Made by a program: the position numbers and the translations under genes | Shown: in pieces, positions 6,956-15,093 of the stretch | How the letters are laid out: every line of letters begins with the position of its first letter | Numbering within the stretch: position 1 is the first letter of the stretch | Notes under the pieces: model-generated | The model's database searches: none | What the model saw: the letters and a program-made list of their open reading frames with translations, nothing else | Told to the model about the DNA's origin: nothing | Origin: Clostridiales bacterium | GTDB taxonomy: Bacteria > Bacillota > Clostridia > Oscillospirales > Oscillospiraceae | Direction: 5' to 3' | Assembly: GCA_019415645.1 (NCBI GenBank) | Contig: DXYV01000006.1 | Span: 45,478 to 109,477 of the forward strand | Length of the DNA: 64,000 bases

Positions 6956-8949
6956 GGGTGATTCAGGCGAAGAGCGCCGGCTTCTGTTACGGGGTCCGGC
7001 GGGCGGTAGAGCTGGCAGAGAAAGCGGTGGAAGCCGGCCCGGTGGTCATGCTGGGCCCGATCATCCACAACGATCATGTGATTGCCGCCCTGCGGAACAA
7101 AGGGGCCGTCTGCGTGGAGAGCGTGGAGGAGGTGCCGGAGGGGGCGACGGTTCTCATCCGTTCCCACGGCGAGCCGCAATGGGTCTACGAGGCGCTGAAA
7201 GCCAAGAACGCGACGATTTTGGACGCCACCTGTCCCAACGTATCCCAGATTCATAAAATCGTCGCCGAAGCGGAGGCCCGGGGGCGAATCCCGGTGATCG
7301 TGGGCACGCCGACCCACCCGGAGGTGACCGCCATTGCCGGCTGGTGCCGGAACAGCGTGGTGGTTTCCGACCCGGATTCTCTGGAGGAATGGCTGATTCA
7401 GCACCCCGAAATGCGGACAAAACCGCTGACCTTTGTCTCCCAAACCACCTCGACCAGAGCGGTTTGGGAAAAATGCATGGAAAAAGCAAAAAAAGAGTGT
7501 ACAAACTCCGAAATATTTGATACAATATGTAGTGCTACTGCAAAACGGCAGTCTGAGGCACAGGCGCTTGCCCAGGACTGTGACGGGATCATCGTGATTG
7601 GCGATAGCAGAAGTTCCAACACAAAAAGGCTGACCCAGCTGTGTCAGGCGCTGTGTCCCTATGTGCTTCAGATCGAGAGCGCGGACGAGCTTGATTCAGC
7701 GGCGTTTGCCAAGTTCGGACGTGTTGGAATCACTGCCGGCGCGTCCACGCCGGGGTGGATCATTAAGGAGGTATTTGACAAAATGAGCGACGAAATCATG
7801 GAGATCGAGGAATCCTTTGCCGACCTGCTGGAGAAATCGATCAAAACTTTGCATACAGGGGAGAAGGTCACCGGCGTTGTTGTGAACATCACGCCGACGG
7901 AGATTCAGGTCGATCTGGGCACTAAGCACGCGGGGTACATACCCATCAGCGAGCTGACCGACGACCCCACCGTGAAGGTGGAGGACCTGGTGAAGGTGGG
8001 CGACGAGATCGAGACCTATGTCATGCGCGTCAATGACGTGGAGGGCGTGGTCACCCTGTCCAAGAAGCGCCTGGATACCGTTAAGAACTGGGAAGAGGTC
8101 GAGGCCGCCGTGGAGAACCACACCACCATGGAGGGTGTGATCACCGAGGTCAACAAGGGCGGCATCGTGGCCAATGTGAAGGGCATTCGGGTGTTCATCC
8201 CCGCCTCCCAGAGTGGCCAGCCCCGCGGTGCTGACCTGTCTGAGATGGTCAAGCAGAAGGTTCAGCTGCGGATTACCGAGGTCAACCGCTCCCGCCGCCG
8301 TGTGGTGGGCTCGATCCGTGCGGTGCAGGCCGAGGAGCGCGCTGCCAAGGCGGCCGAGGTCTGGGCCAACATCGAGGTGGGCAAGAAGTACACCGGTACG
8401 GTGAAGTCCCTGACTTCCTACGGTGCCTTCGTGGATATCGGCGGCGTGGACGGCATGGTCCACATCTCCGAGCTGTCTTGGTCCCGCATCAAGAACCCCG
8501 CCGAGGTCGTCTCTGTGGGCGATACCGTGGAGGTCTATGTGATCTCCTTTGACCCTGAGAAGAAGAAGATCTCTCTGGGCATGAAGGACCGCACTCAGGA
8601 GCCCTGGACCAAGTTCATCGAGACCTACCATGTGGGCGACGTGGCCCAGGTGAAGGTGGTCAAGCTGATGACCTTCGGCGCCTTTGCGGAGATCATCCCG
8701 GGCGTGGACGGCCTGATTCATATCTCCCAGCTGGCAGACCATCGGGTGGACAAGGTCTCCGACGTGGTGAGCGAGGGCCAGATGGTGGATGTGAAGATCA
8801 CCGCCATTGACCTGGAGAACAAGAAGGTCTCCCTGTCCATCCGCGCGCTGGCCGAGCAGGACGCGCCCGTGGAGGGAGAAGATGAGGTGGTCGCTTCCGC
8901 CGATGGCGAGTCGGTGGAGGTCGCCCCGGAGATGCAGACCGAGGAATAA
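6952..8949 (+). CDS. ispH-rpsA: Fusion of HMB-PP reductase (IspH) and ribosomal protein S1
   Basis: A 665-residue fusion. Residues 1 to about 277 are IspH, the last enzyme of the MEP isoprenoid pathway; the three iron-sulfur cysteines are in AGFCYGV, DATCPNV and TICSATAKRQ, with the substrate histidines in GPIIHNDH and TPTHPEV. Residues about 295-640 hold four S1 RNA-binding repeats (for example SYGAFVDIGGVDGMVHISEL), as in Firmicute S1 proteins, then an acidic tail. This fusion is known in Clostridia. Codon choice becomes much more biased after the junction, as expected for a highly expressed ribosomal protein. A strong internal Shine-Dalgarno (AAGGAGGT, 7765-7772) precedes in-frame ATG 7783, so separate S1 could be made. 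ATGA overlap with plsC. Confidence 0.95.
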   Translation: MRVIQAKSAGFCYGVRRAVELAEKAVEAGPVVMLGPIIHNDHVIAALRNKGAVCVESVEEVPEGATVLIRSHGEPQWVYEALKAKNATILDATCPNVSQIHKIVAEAEARGRIPVIVGTPTHPEVTAIAGWCRNSVVVSDPDSLEEWLIQHPEMRTKPLTFVSQTTSTRAVWEKCMEKAKKECTNSEIFDTICSATAKRQSEAQALAQDCDGIIVIGDSRSSNTKRLTQLCQALCPYVLQIESADELDSAAFAKFGRVGITAGASTPGWIIKEVFDKMSDEIMEIEESFADLLEKSIKTLHTGEKVTGVVVNITPTEIQVDLGTKHAGYIPISELTDDPTVKVEDLVKVGDEIETYVMRVNDVEGVVTLSKKRLDTVKNWEEVEAAVENHTTMEGVITEVNKGGIVANVKGIRVFIPASQSGQPRGADLSEMVKQKVQLRITEVNRSRRRVVGSIRAVQAEERAAKAAEVWANIEVGKKYTGTVKSLTSYGAFVDIGGVDGMVHISELSWSRIKNPAEVVSVGDTVEVYVISFDPEKKKISLGMKDRTQEPWTKFIETYHVGDVAQVKVVKLMTFGAFAEIIPGVDGLIHISQLADHRVDKVSDVVSEGQMVDVKITAIDLENKKVSLSIRALAEQDAPVEGEDEVVASADGESVEVAPEMQTEE

Positions 8950-8977
8950 AGCGGGAACGCCCTGATTTTGTGTATGC

Positions 8978-9017
8978 AAAACACTCCGTTTTCAACCGAA
9001 AACGGAGTGTTTTTTCC
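8978..9017 (+). terminator. Intrinsic terminator after ispH-rpsA
   Basis: A perfect 16-base-pair stem (8978-8993 with 8998-9013, loop AACC) is followed by a run of T. It ends the operon that starts at the RpiR-like gene. Confidence 0.92.
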
Positions 9018-9045
9018 TTTTTACAGAAAGAAAACCGGAAATCCC

Positions 9046-9074
9046 TTGCAAAACCTTAGGTAAAGGGATATACT
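9046..9074 (+). promoter_or_regulatory. Sigma-A type promoter for carD
   Basis: TTGCAA at 9046-9051 and TATACT at 9069-9074, spaced 17 bases, just downstream of the ispH-rpsA terminator and 38 bases before the chosen carD start. Confidence 0.75.
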
Positions 9075-9111
9075 AAAAAGGTAGAATATGCATATGAATC
9101 AGGAGGTGGGG

Positions 9112-9594
9112 ATGTTGTACCAGGTGGGGGATAAGATCGTCCATCCGATGCACGGAGCCGGAATCATTGATTCCATCGTTCAGAAAAAGCTGAATGGCGT
9201 GGTCCGGGATTACTATACGATGAAGCTGCCGGCCGGCGGCATGATGGTGCTGATCCCCATTGACCATGTGGAGGAGATCGGCGTGCGGCCGGTGGTGGAC
9301 CCAAGTCAGGCGGACGCGCTGTTGGCGGCGCTGGATAAGATCGACGTGGATATGACACAGAACTGGAACCGCCGCTACCGGGAAAATATGATGCGGCTGA
9401 AAAGCGGCAACCTGCTGGAGGTGGCCCGGGTGGTCAAGGGGCTGATGCAGCGGGACGGAGAACGGGGGCTGTCCACCGGGGAGCGCAAAATGCTGCACAA
9501 TGCAAAACAGATCTTGATTTCGGAACTGGTCCTGTCCCAAAATGCAAGCTACGAGGACATGGAGGCCAGAGTCAATAAGGCGTTGGCCCAGTAA
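9112..9594 (+). CDS. carD: CarD family transcriptional regulator
   Basis: A 160-residue CarD_CdnL_TRCF family protein that binds RNA polymerase beta and stabilises open promoter complexes. The N-terminal Tudor-like domain begins YQVGDKIVHPMHGAGII, a close match to the family start; the rest is the helical DNA-binding domain (about residues 60-160). I chose ATG 9112 because AGGAGG lies five bases upstream and the protein then begins where family members begin; ATGs at 9088 and 9094 lack a ribosome binding site. It has its own promoter and terminator, so it is probably monocistronic. Confidence 0.9.
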   Translation: MLYQVGDKIVHPMHGAGIIDSIVQKKLNGVVRDYYTMKLPAGGMMVLIPIDHVEEIGVRPVVDPSQADALLAALDKIDVDMTQNWNRRYRENMMRLKSGNLLEVARVVKGLMQRDGERGLSTGERKMLHNAKQILISELVLSQNASYEDMEARVNKALAQ

Positions 9595-9605
9595 GGCCAG
9601 ACCGG

Positions 9606-9632
9606 AAAGGAGCCGGAGACGGCTCCTTTTTT
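9606..9632 (+). terminator. Intrinsic terminator after carD
   Basis: Ten-base-pair perfect stem AAAGGAGCCG (9606-9615) with CGGCTCCTTT (9620-9629), loop GAGA, then T to 9632. The ispD ribosome binding site follows immediately, so ispD probably depends on read-through or on a promoter I cannot see. Confidence 0.85.
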
Positions 9633-9649
9633 GATAGGAGGCGTCGCAA

Positions 9650-10372
9650 ATGGCGTGGTTTCGGCGAACGAAAAAACCGGCAGAGCCGCGGTGCGGCGCG
9701 GTCGTGGTGGCGGCGGGAAGCTCTACCCGCATGGGGGAGGATAAGATTCTGATTCCTTTGGAGGAGGAACCGGTCATCGTGCATACGGTCCGCGCGTTGG
9801 AGCTGGCACCGCAGATCACAGAGATCGTGGTGGTGACCCGCCAGGACCTGATTGTTCCGGTGGCCCAGCTGTGCCAGGACTATGGATTTGAAAAGGTGCG
9901 CAAGGTAGTGGCCGGAGGCGCCAGCCGCCTGCACTCGGTGCGCATCGGAACGCTGGAGCTCTCCCGCGGCCTGGAGCTGATTGCCATTCATGACGGCGCG
10001 CGTCCGTTTGTGCCCCAGGATGTGATCGAACAGGTCATCCGCAAGGCGGGAGAATGCGGTGCTGCTGCGCCGGCAGTTCCCATCAACGATACCGTTAAGG
10101 AAGTGCGGGAGGGGCTGGTGGAGCGGACGGTGGACCGTACCATGCTGCGGGCGGTTCAGACGCCGCAGGTCTTTGACGCGGGCCTGATTCGCGCTGCTCT
10201 CCAAAAGGCCCTGGACGATGGGGCGGAGGTCACGGATGACTGCTCCGTCGTGGAACGGCTGGGGATGCGGGTGGCGCTGACCCCGGGTGATCCTTTTAAT
10301 CTGAAGCTGACCACCCCGGAGGACCTGATTCTGGCCCGGGGGATTTTGGAAGGGAGGAGTACGGCGCTGTGA
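9650..10372 (+). CDS. ispD: 2-C-methyl-D-erythritol 4-phosphate cytidylyltransferase
   Basis: A 240-residue IspD, the third enzyme of the MEP pathway, joining CTP to methylerythritol phosphate. The nucleotide-binding VVAAGSSTRMGEDK (about residues 19-32) and the HDGARPFV motif are diagnostic; NDTVKEV and VQTPQVF match the substrate pocket. AGGAGG lies eight bases before the ATG. The stop overlaps the GTG start of ispF, an arrangement found in many bacteria. The first ten residues (basic and aromatic) extend the usual N-terminus slightly. Confidence 0.95.
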   Translation: MAWFRRTKKPAEPRCGAVVVAAGSSTRMGEDKILIPLEEEPVIVHTVRALELAPQITEIVVVTRQDLIVPVAQLCQDYGFEKVRKVVAGGASRLHSVRIGTLELSRGLELIAIHDGARPFVPQDVIEQVIRKAGECGAAAPAVPINDTVKEVREGLVERTVDRTMLRAVQTPQVFDAGLIRAALQKALDDGAEVTDDCSVVERLGMRVALTPGDPFNLKLTTPEDLILARGILEGRSTAL

Positions 10373-10854
10373 GAATCGGACACGGTTATGACGTACACCG
10401 GCTGGTGGAGGGCCGCCGCCTGATTCTGGGCGGGGTAGAGGTCCCCCACCCCCTGGGACTGCTGGGGCATTCGGACGCGGATGTCCTGACCCATGCGGTG
10501 ATGGACGCTCTCCTCGGCGCGGCGGGGTTGGGAGACATCGGCCAGATGTTTCCGGATACCGATCCGCAGTATGCAGGCGCGGACAGCATCCAGCTGCTGG
10601 TTCGGGTCCGGCAGCGGCTGGACGAGGCCGGTTACCGGGTGGGGAATCTGGACGCCACCGTGCTGGCGCAAAAGCCTAAGCTCGCGCCCTATCTGCCGGA
10701 TATGCGGGTACGGCTGGCACAGGCGTTGGAAATTTTGCCGGAACGCGTCAATGTAAAGGCCACGACCGAGGAACGGCTCGGCTTTACCGGACGGGAGGAG
10801 GGAATCGCGGCCCACTGCGTGGCCCTGCTCCTGGAACCTGAGGATTCACCTTGA
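10369..10854 (+). CDS. ispF: 2-C-methyl-D-erythritol 2,4-cyclodiphosphate synthase
   Basis: A 161-residue IspF, which cyclises CDP-methylerythritol phosphate. The metal ligands are in RIGHGYDVH (Asp8 and His10) and in the region of HSDADVLTHA (His42). The C-terminal KATTEERLGFTGREEGI is the trimer and nucleotide-binding signature. It starts with GTG overlapping the ispD stop (GTGA). With ispD and ispH this is the third MEP gene within 4 kb. Confidence 0.95.
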   Translation: MRIGHGYDVHRLVEGRRLILGGVEVPHPLGLLGHSDADVLTHAVMDALLGAAGLGDIGQMFPDTDPQYAGADSIQLLVRVRQRLDEAGYRVGNLDATVLAQKPKLAPYLPDMRVRLAQALEILPERVNVKATTEERLGFTGREEGIAAHCVALLLEPEDSP

Positions 10855-10862
10855 TAGGGTCC

Positions 10863-10904
10863 AAACGCTCCTTTCAGACATACAATGGTTTGAGAGGAGC
10901 GTTT
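10863..10904 (+). promoter_or_regulatory. Terminator-like hairpin holding the DUF3343 ribosome binding site
   Basis: AAACGCTCCT (10863-10872) pairs perfectly with AGGAGCGTTT (10895-10904), followed by one more T. The right arm contains AGGAG (10895-10899), which is the only good Shine-Dalgarno for the DUF3343 start nine bases later. The hairpin could act as a weak terminator after ispF, as a translational switch for DUF3343, or both; this is inferred from sequence only. Confidence 0.6.
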
Positions 10905-10908
10905 TGCT

Positions 10909-11163
10909 ATGGTCTATTATCTCATTATATGCCGTTCGCTGACCTATGCCCAACGCACGGCGGCCGTGCTGGAGCGGGCTGGAATCACCGCGCACATCCT
11001 GCGCGCGCCGAAGAGTATCGACAGCGAAGGCTGCAGTCACGCGGTCAAGGTTTCCGAACGCAATCTATCCCTTGCGCTCACGCTGCTGACGCGGGAGGGT
11101 CTCAGTCCGAAGCGGGTCTATATTGTTGCGGCAGACGGCACCTACAACGAGGTTTTCTTATGA
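10909..11163 (+). CDS. DUF3343 domain protein, putative sulfur/selenium carrier-like
   Basis: An 84-residue protein matching DUF3343: it starts MVYYLIICRSLTYAQRTAAVL, has a central CSHAVKV (Cys42 region) and a C-terminal YIVAADGTYNEV. DUF3343 proteins often lie beside cysteine desulfurase-like genes in Clostridia and have been discussed as chalcogen carriers, but no function is proven. Its stop overlaps the start of the desulfurase-like gene (ATGA), so the two products are made together. The ribosome binding site is inside a hairpin. Confidence 0.82.
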   Translation: MVYYLIICRSLTYAQRTAAVLERAGITAHILRAPKSIDSEGCSHAVKVSERNLSLALTLLTREGLSPKRVYIVAADGTYNEVFL

Positions 11164-12296
11164 TTTACCTGGATAGTGCCGCCACCGCGATGCAGAAGCC
11201 GGATTCCGTTCGCCAAGCCATGTCCTTTGCCCTGACGCGTATGGCAAGCCCGGGACGCGGCGGCCACCGGCCGGCCATGCTGGCGGGCCAGACCGCCTTC
11301 CGCTGCCGCCAGGAGGCGGCGGAGCTGTTCCATCTGGAGAATCCGGAGCACGTGGTCTTTACCAGCAACGCCACCCACGGGCTGAACATCGCCATCAAGA
11401 CGCTGGTGCGGCCCGGCGACACGGTGCTGATCTCAGGGTATGAGCACAATGCGGTCACCCGTCCGCTGGCCGCGATTCCGGAGGTGCGGGTCAAGGTGGC
11501 CGACGGGCCGCTGTTTGAGCCGGAACAGATGGTGGACGCCTTCCGCAGGATGATGACCCCGGAGGTCTCAACCGTGATCTGCACCCATGTGTCCAATGTA
11601 TTCGGCTATATTCTGCCCGTGTATCAGATCGCCGAGCTGTGCCGGCGGCGGGGAAAGCATCTGATTTTGGACGCTTCCCAGTCGGCGGGCTGTCTGCCGG
11701 TGTATCAGGACCTGCTGGAGGCGGACTTTATCGCAATGCCGGGCCACAAAGGGCTGTACGGCCCCCAGGGGACCGGACTGCTGCTGTGCGGCAGCGAGGC
11801 GGTGGAGCCGCTTGTGGAAGGCGGGACCGGCAGCCGATCCTTACAGCAGGAGATGCCGGAGTTTCTGCCCGACCGGCTGGAAGCGGGAACCCACAATGTG
11901 ACCGGAATCGCGGGGCTTTTGGAGGGAATCCGATATGTTCGGCGCAGGGGAACGGAAACCATCCTGACCCACGAACAGGAGCTGATTTCCAAGGCGGCGA
12001 ACGGCCTGCGCCGCTGGCCGGAATTCCGGGTCTATGGAGCGGGGCGGCCCCAGTGGCAAAGCGGAGTCTGCTCCTTTGTTCCGGAAACCATGGACTGCGA
12101 AGCGCTGGGCGAACAGCTTGGGGAACAGGGGGTGGCAGTACGAGCCGGTCTGCACTGCGCGCCGCTGGCGCACCAAACGGCGGGTACGCTGAAGACCGGG
12201 ACCATCCGTGTGAGCGTGTCGGCATTCAACACCAGCCGGGAGATCGAGCTGTTTCTGCGCGTGACCCGGGCTATTTGGCACAGGCGAAAAAAATGA
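11160..12296 (+). CDS. Aminotransferase class V, cysteine desulfurase-like
   Basis: A 378-residue PLP enzyme of the NifS/Csd family. It begins IYLDSAATAMQKP, has the PLP lysine in PGHKGLYGPQGTG (about residue 199) and an active-site cysteine in GLHCAPLAH (about residue 333), so it is equipped to remove sulfur from cysteine or selenium from selenocysteine. The coupling to DUF3343 suggests that the released sulfur or selenium is passed to that small protein; this is inference. No iron-sulfur scaffold gene is nearby, so a housekeeping IscS/SufS role is less likely. The stop codon lies within the stem of the terminator. Confidence 0.85.
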   Translation: MIYLDSAATAMQKPDSVRQAMSFALTRMASPGRGGHRPAMLAGQTAFRCRQEAAELFHLENPEHVVFTSNATHGLNIAIKTLVRPGDTVLISGYEHNAVTRPLAAIPEVRVKVADGPLFEPEQMVDAFRRMMTPEVSTVICTHVSNVFGYILPVYQIAELCRRRGKHLILDASQSAGCLPVYQDLLEADFIAMPGHKGLYGPQGTGLLLCGSEAVEPLVEGGTGSRSLQQEMPEFLPDRLEAGTHNVTGIAGLLEGIRYVRRRGTETILTHEQELISKAANGLRRWPEFRVYGAGRPQWQSGVCSFVPETMDCEALGEQLGEQGVAVRAGLHCAPLAHQTAGTLKTGTIRVSVSAFNTSREIELFLRVTRAIWHRRKK

Positions 12297-12320
12297 CGGC
12301 TCTGGCCGTCATTTTTTTCG
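12284..12320 (+). terminator. Intrinsic terminator after the desulfurase-like gene
   Basis: A perfect 17-base-pair stem (12284-12300 with 12305-12321, loop TCTG) ends in a run of seven T and starts with a run of A, so it can work in both directions. It overlaps the last codons of the gene. Confidence 0.9.
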
Positions 12321-12405
12321 CCTTAACGGCATGAAAGTGGGATATGTACGGCCACCGGTATGGATCAACTTCATAGAATTTTAAGAAGTTTTCCCGTCGC
12401 TTCCC

Positions 12406-12434
12406 TTGCCATTTCCATGGCAATACAGTATAAT
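12406..12434 (+). promoter_or_regulatory. Sigma-A type promoter for cdaA-cdaR
   Basis: TTGCCA at 12406-12411 and a perfect TATAAT at 12429-12434, spaced 17 bases. The predicted leader before cdaA is about 60 bases. Confidence 0.8.
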
Positions 12435-12500
12435 ACCTAAGATAGGCAGGATGTAATCTGAGTCTGATTTAAGAACTTGGAGCAAACGGGAGAGACGGAC

Positions 12501-13391
12501 ATGATGGATCAGCTGTTGAACTTGCTTCAGACAATCGAACAAACCGTAAGGCTGATCGAGATCTGGGACGTCATTGACGTGGCCATCGTGGCTTACGTGA
12601 TTTATCGGCTTCTGCTCTTTATTCGCCGCAGCCGGTCGGGGCAGGTGGCGAAGGCAGTCCTGATTCTCTTTTTTGCACTGGCAATCTCCTATGTGGTCCA
12701 TCTGCGGGTCATCAACTATATCCTGACCCAGGCCATGCAGCTGGGGCTGATTGCGTTGCTGATCATTTTCCAGCCGGAGCTGCGCCGCTTCCTGGAGCGA
12801 ATCGGAAGCGGAAAGCTGAAGGAGATGTTCACCTCAGATGTGAAGCAGGGGGAGGAGGAGAGCGCCATCCAGCAGACAGTGGAGGCCTATACCTCGTTGT
12901 CCCGGGATAAGGTCGGGGCGCTGATGGTCTTTGAGCGAAAAACCCTGCTGGACGATGTGATCAAGACGGGGACCGCCTTGGACTGCGCGGTGAATGCGGA
13001 ACTGCTGAAAAATCTATTTTGGAATAAGGCGCCGCTCCATGACGGCGCCGTGATCGTGCGAGCCGGACGAATCGTGGGGGCCGGGTGTATGCTTCCGCTT
13101 TCCGGAAACGTGAACCTGAGCCGCGATTTGGGAATGCGGCACCGGGCGGGAATCGGCGTCAGCGAGAATTCCGACGCGGTGGTCGCCATTGTTTCGGAGG
13201 AGACCGGTTCCATTTCCGTGGCGATCAACGGAATGCTGAAGCGGCATCTGTCCGCGGAGACGCTGGAACGCCTGCTGCGCAACGAATTGCTGGTCGAAGA
13301 GGAAAATGAATCCGGTCCTGCTGTGAAGCTGACCAGCCGATTTAAGAAAAAGGGAGACAAGACAGATGGGAAGAAAGATCCTGGACAGTAA
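12501..13391 (+). CDS. cdaA: Diadenylate cyclase CdaA
   Basis: A 296-residue membrane enzyme that makes the second messenger c-di-AMP from two ATP. Three hydrophobic helices fill about residues 20-95, followed by the DAC domain with the catalytic DGA (in LHDGAVIV) and RHR (in GMRHRAGIGVSE). ATG 12501 has GGGAGAG six bases upstream and gives the normal N-terminus; the in-frame TTG at 12477 has no site. It overlaps cdaR by 26 bases. In most Firmicutes glmM follows cdaR; here it does not. Confidence 0.94.
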   Translation: MMDQLLNLLQTIEQTVRLIEIWDVIDVAIVAYVIYRLLLFIRRSRSGQVAKAVLILFFALAISYVVHLRVINYILTQAMQLGLIALLIIFQPELRRFLERIGSGKLKEMFTSDVKQGEEESAIQQTVEAYTSLSRDKVGALMVFERKTLLDDVIKTGTALDCAVNAELLKNLFWNKAPLHDGAVIVRAGRIVGAGCMLPLSGNVNLSRDLGMRHRAGIGVSENSDAVVAIVSEETGSISVAINGMLKRHLSAETLERLLRNELLVEEENESGPAVKLTSRFKKKGDKTDGKKDPGQ

Positions 13392-14637
13392 AATCCTATA
13401 TGTCATCTTGTCCATCTTTCTGGCGATTATCCTGTGGTTCTATGTCAGCATGGTCCAGGATGAGACGCAGAACAAGCCGATTGAGAATATTCCGGTTACA
13501 TTTCTGGGGACGGATGTGCTCCAGGAGCGGGGACTCATGCTGACCGGCGAGACGCCCACGGTCAACCTCACGGTGAATGCGGCCCTGACGACTCTGCCCA
13601 GACTGAATGCCAATACCATTACGCTGACAATCGACGTATCGCAGCTCTCCGAGCCGGGGACCTACACGATGGGCTATGAGGTCGGTTATCCCAGCGGTGT
13701 GTCCAGCAGCCTGGTCACCATCGTGGAGCGGGACCCGATCAACGTGTCTTTTACGGTGGAGCGCTATGCCAGTGTTTCGGTGCCGGTGCGCGGTGTGCTG
13801 ATTCAGAGCGGCGAAGGGCCTGCCATTGCGGATGGTTTCGTGGGCGGCGAATTTGAATTCAATCCCAGCACGATCACTGTCAGCGGACAGGCGGACCTGG
13901 TGGAGCAGGTGGAATATGCGTTGGTCACCCTCTCGGGTGAGAACCTCTCGGAATCGGTCGAGACGGCCATGACTTATCAGCTGATTGGCGCGGACAATCT
14001 CCCGCTGGAGAATCTGGACGTGGTCTGCTCACCCACCTCTGTCGATGTGACCTTCCCGATTTTGAAAGAGGTGGAGGTCCCGCTGGTGCCGGAGTTCATT
14101 GCCGGCGGCGGCGCGACGGAAGAAAACGTCACAAGCTGGAGCATTGAGCCTTCTACCGTGAGCATCCTGGGGAATCCGGGGGATCTGGAGTCGCTCCAGC
14201 AGTTGACGATCACGGTGGACTTGGCAAGGGTAAACGGAACCCAGACCTGGACCACCCCGATTCCGCTGGCGGACGGTCTGCAGATTCAGGGCGGCATCAG
14301 CGAAGCGACGGTTACTGTCACAGTGGAAGGGCTGAGTACCAAGACCTTTGAAATCGATCCGCGAGAAAAATTCACCATTATTGAGGAGACGATTCCAGAA
14401 GGATACACGGCGGAGATTCGGACCCGGACCATGGCCGTGACCGTTCGTGGGACGGAGAGTGCGCTGGAGCTGGCCACGGAGAGCAATATCCGCGGGACAA
14501 TTGATCTGAGCAACATCAATGTGGCCAGCGGACAATACACAGTGCCAGTCAATGTGCAGTTCGACGGCACAGGCGGCGCCGGCGTGCTGGGCGGCTCTAC
14601 GGATTATCAAGTGGTAGTCCGGCTGACCAGAAATTAG
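13366..14637 (+). CDS. cdaR: YbbR-domain protein CdaR
   Basis: A 423-residue extracellular regulator of CdaA. One N-terminal membrane helix (about residues 9-29) anchors the protein, and the rest is a series of about four YbbR repeats outside the membrane, rich in beta-strand and Thr/Val. CdaR interacts with CdaA in Bacillus and modulates c-di-AMP formation. Its start lies within the end of cdaA in another frame, so translation is coupled. Confidence 0.92.
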   Translation: MGRKILDSKILYVILSIFLAIILWFYVSMVQDETQNKPIENIPVTFLGTDVLQERGLMLTGETPTVNLTVNAALTTLPRLNANTITLTIDVSQLSEPGTYTMGYEVGYPSGVSSSLVTIVERDPINVSFTVERYASVSVPVRGVLIQSGEGPAIADGFVGGEFEFNPSTITVSGQADLVEQVEYALVTLSGENLSESVETAMTYQLIGADNLPLENLDVVCSPTSVDVTFPILKEVEVPLVPEFIAGGGATEENVTSWSIEPSTVSILGNPGDLESLQQLTITVDLARVNGTQTWTTPIPLADGLQIQGGISEATVTVTVEGLSTKTFEIDPREKFTIIEETIPEGYTAEIRTRTMAVTVRGTESALELATESNIRGTIDLSNINVASGQYTVPVNVQFDGTGGAGVLGGSTDYQVVVRLTRN

Positions 14638-14667
14638 CAGATTAGCTGAAAGGAGGGGATTTTGGCC

Positions 14668-15084
14668 ATGACACAGACAGCTACGGTTCGGAAGCTGATT
14701 GGAGACAAGGCGGAGATCGAAGTGCAGCGTATGTCCGCCTGTGCGCACAACTGCGCGGAGTGCGGCGGCGGATGCAGCGAACTGACCCGGACCGGACCGG
14801 TGATAGCCCTGGCGCAGAATCCCCTGGGGGCGCGGACGGGAGACCGGGTGCTGGTGGAATCCTCCTCCAAGCAGGTATTGGGATTTGCCGCGGTGGTCTA
14901 CCTGCTGCCGATCGGGCTGTTTTTCCTGGGCTTTTTCCTGGCGGCCGCTTTGGGCGCCGGGCAGGGTCCGGCGGCTGCGGTAGGTGCGGTCTGTTTTCTC
15001 CTGTCTCTGGGTATGATGATCGTGGTGGACCGGCGCGCTCGAAAGAGAAGCCGGGATATGTTCACCATTGTCGGTATTTTGTGA
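14668..15084 (+). CDS. rseC: RseC/SoxR-reducing-system-like membrane protein
   Basis: A 138-residue protein with an N-terminal domain carrying four cysteines (25, 29, 32 and 36, pattern CX3CX2CX3C) and two membrane helices (about 71-93 and 97-117). This matches the RseC/MucC family, which accompanies the Rnf complex and SoxR reduction in other bacteria. No rnf or soxR gene lies nearby. AGGAGG is 11 bases before ATG 14668; an in-frame TTG at 14662, at a closer spacing, is an alternative start adding two residues. Confidence 0.8.
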   Translation: MTQTATVRKLIGDKAEIEVQRMSACAHNCAECGGGCSELTRTGPVIALAQNPLGARTGDRVLVESSSKQVLGFAAVVYLLPIGLFFLGFFLAAALGAGQGPAAAVGAVCFLLSLGMMIVVDRRARKRSRDMFTIVGIL

Positions 15085-15093
15085 GCGCCAACC

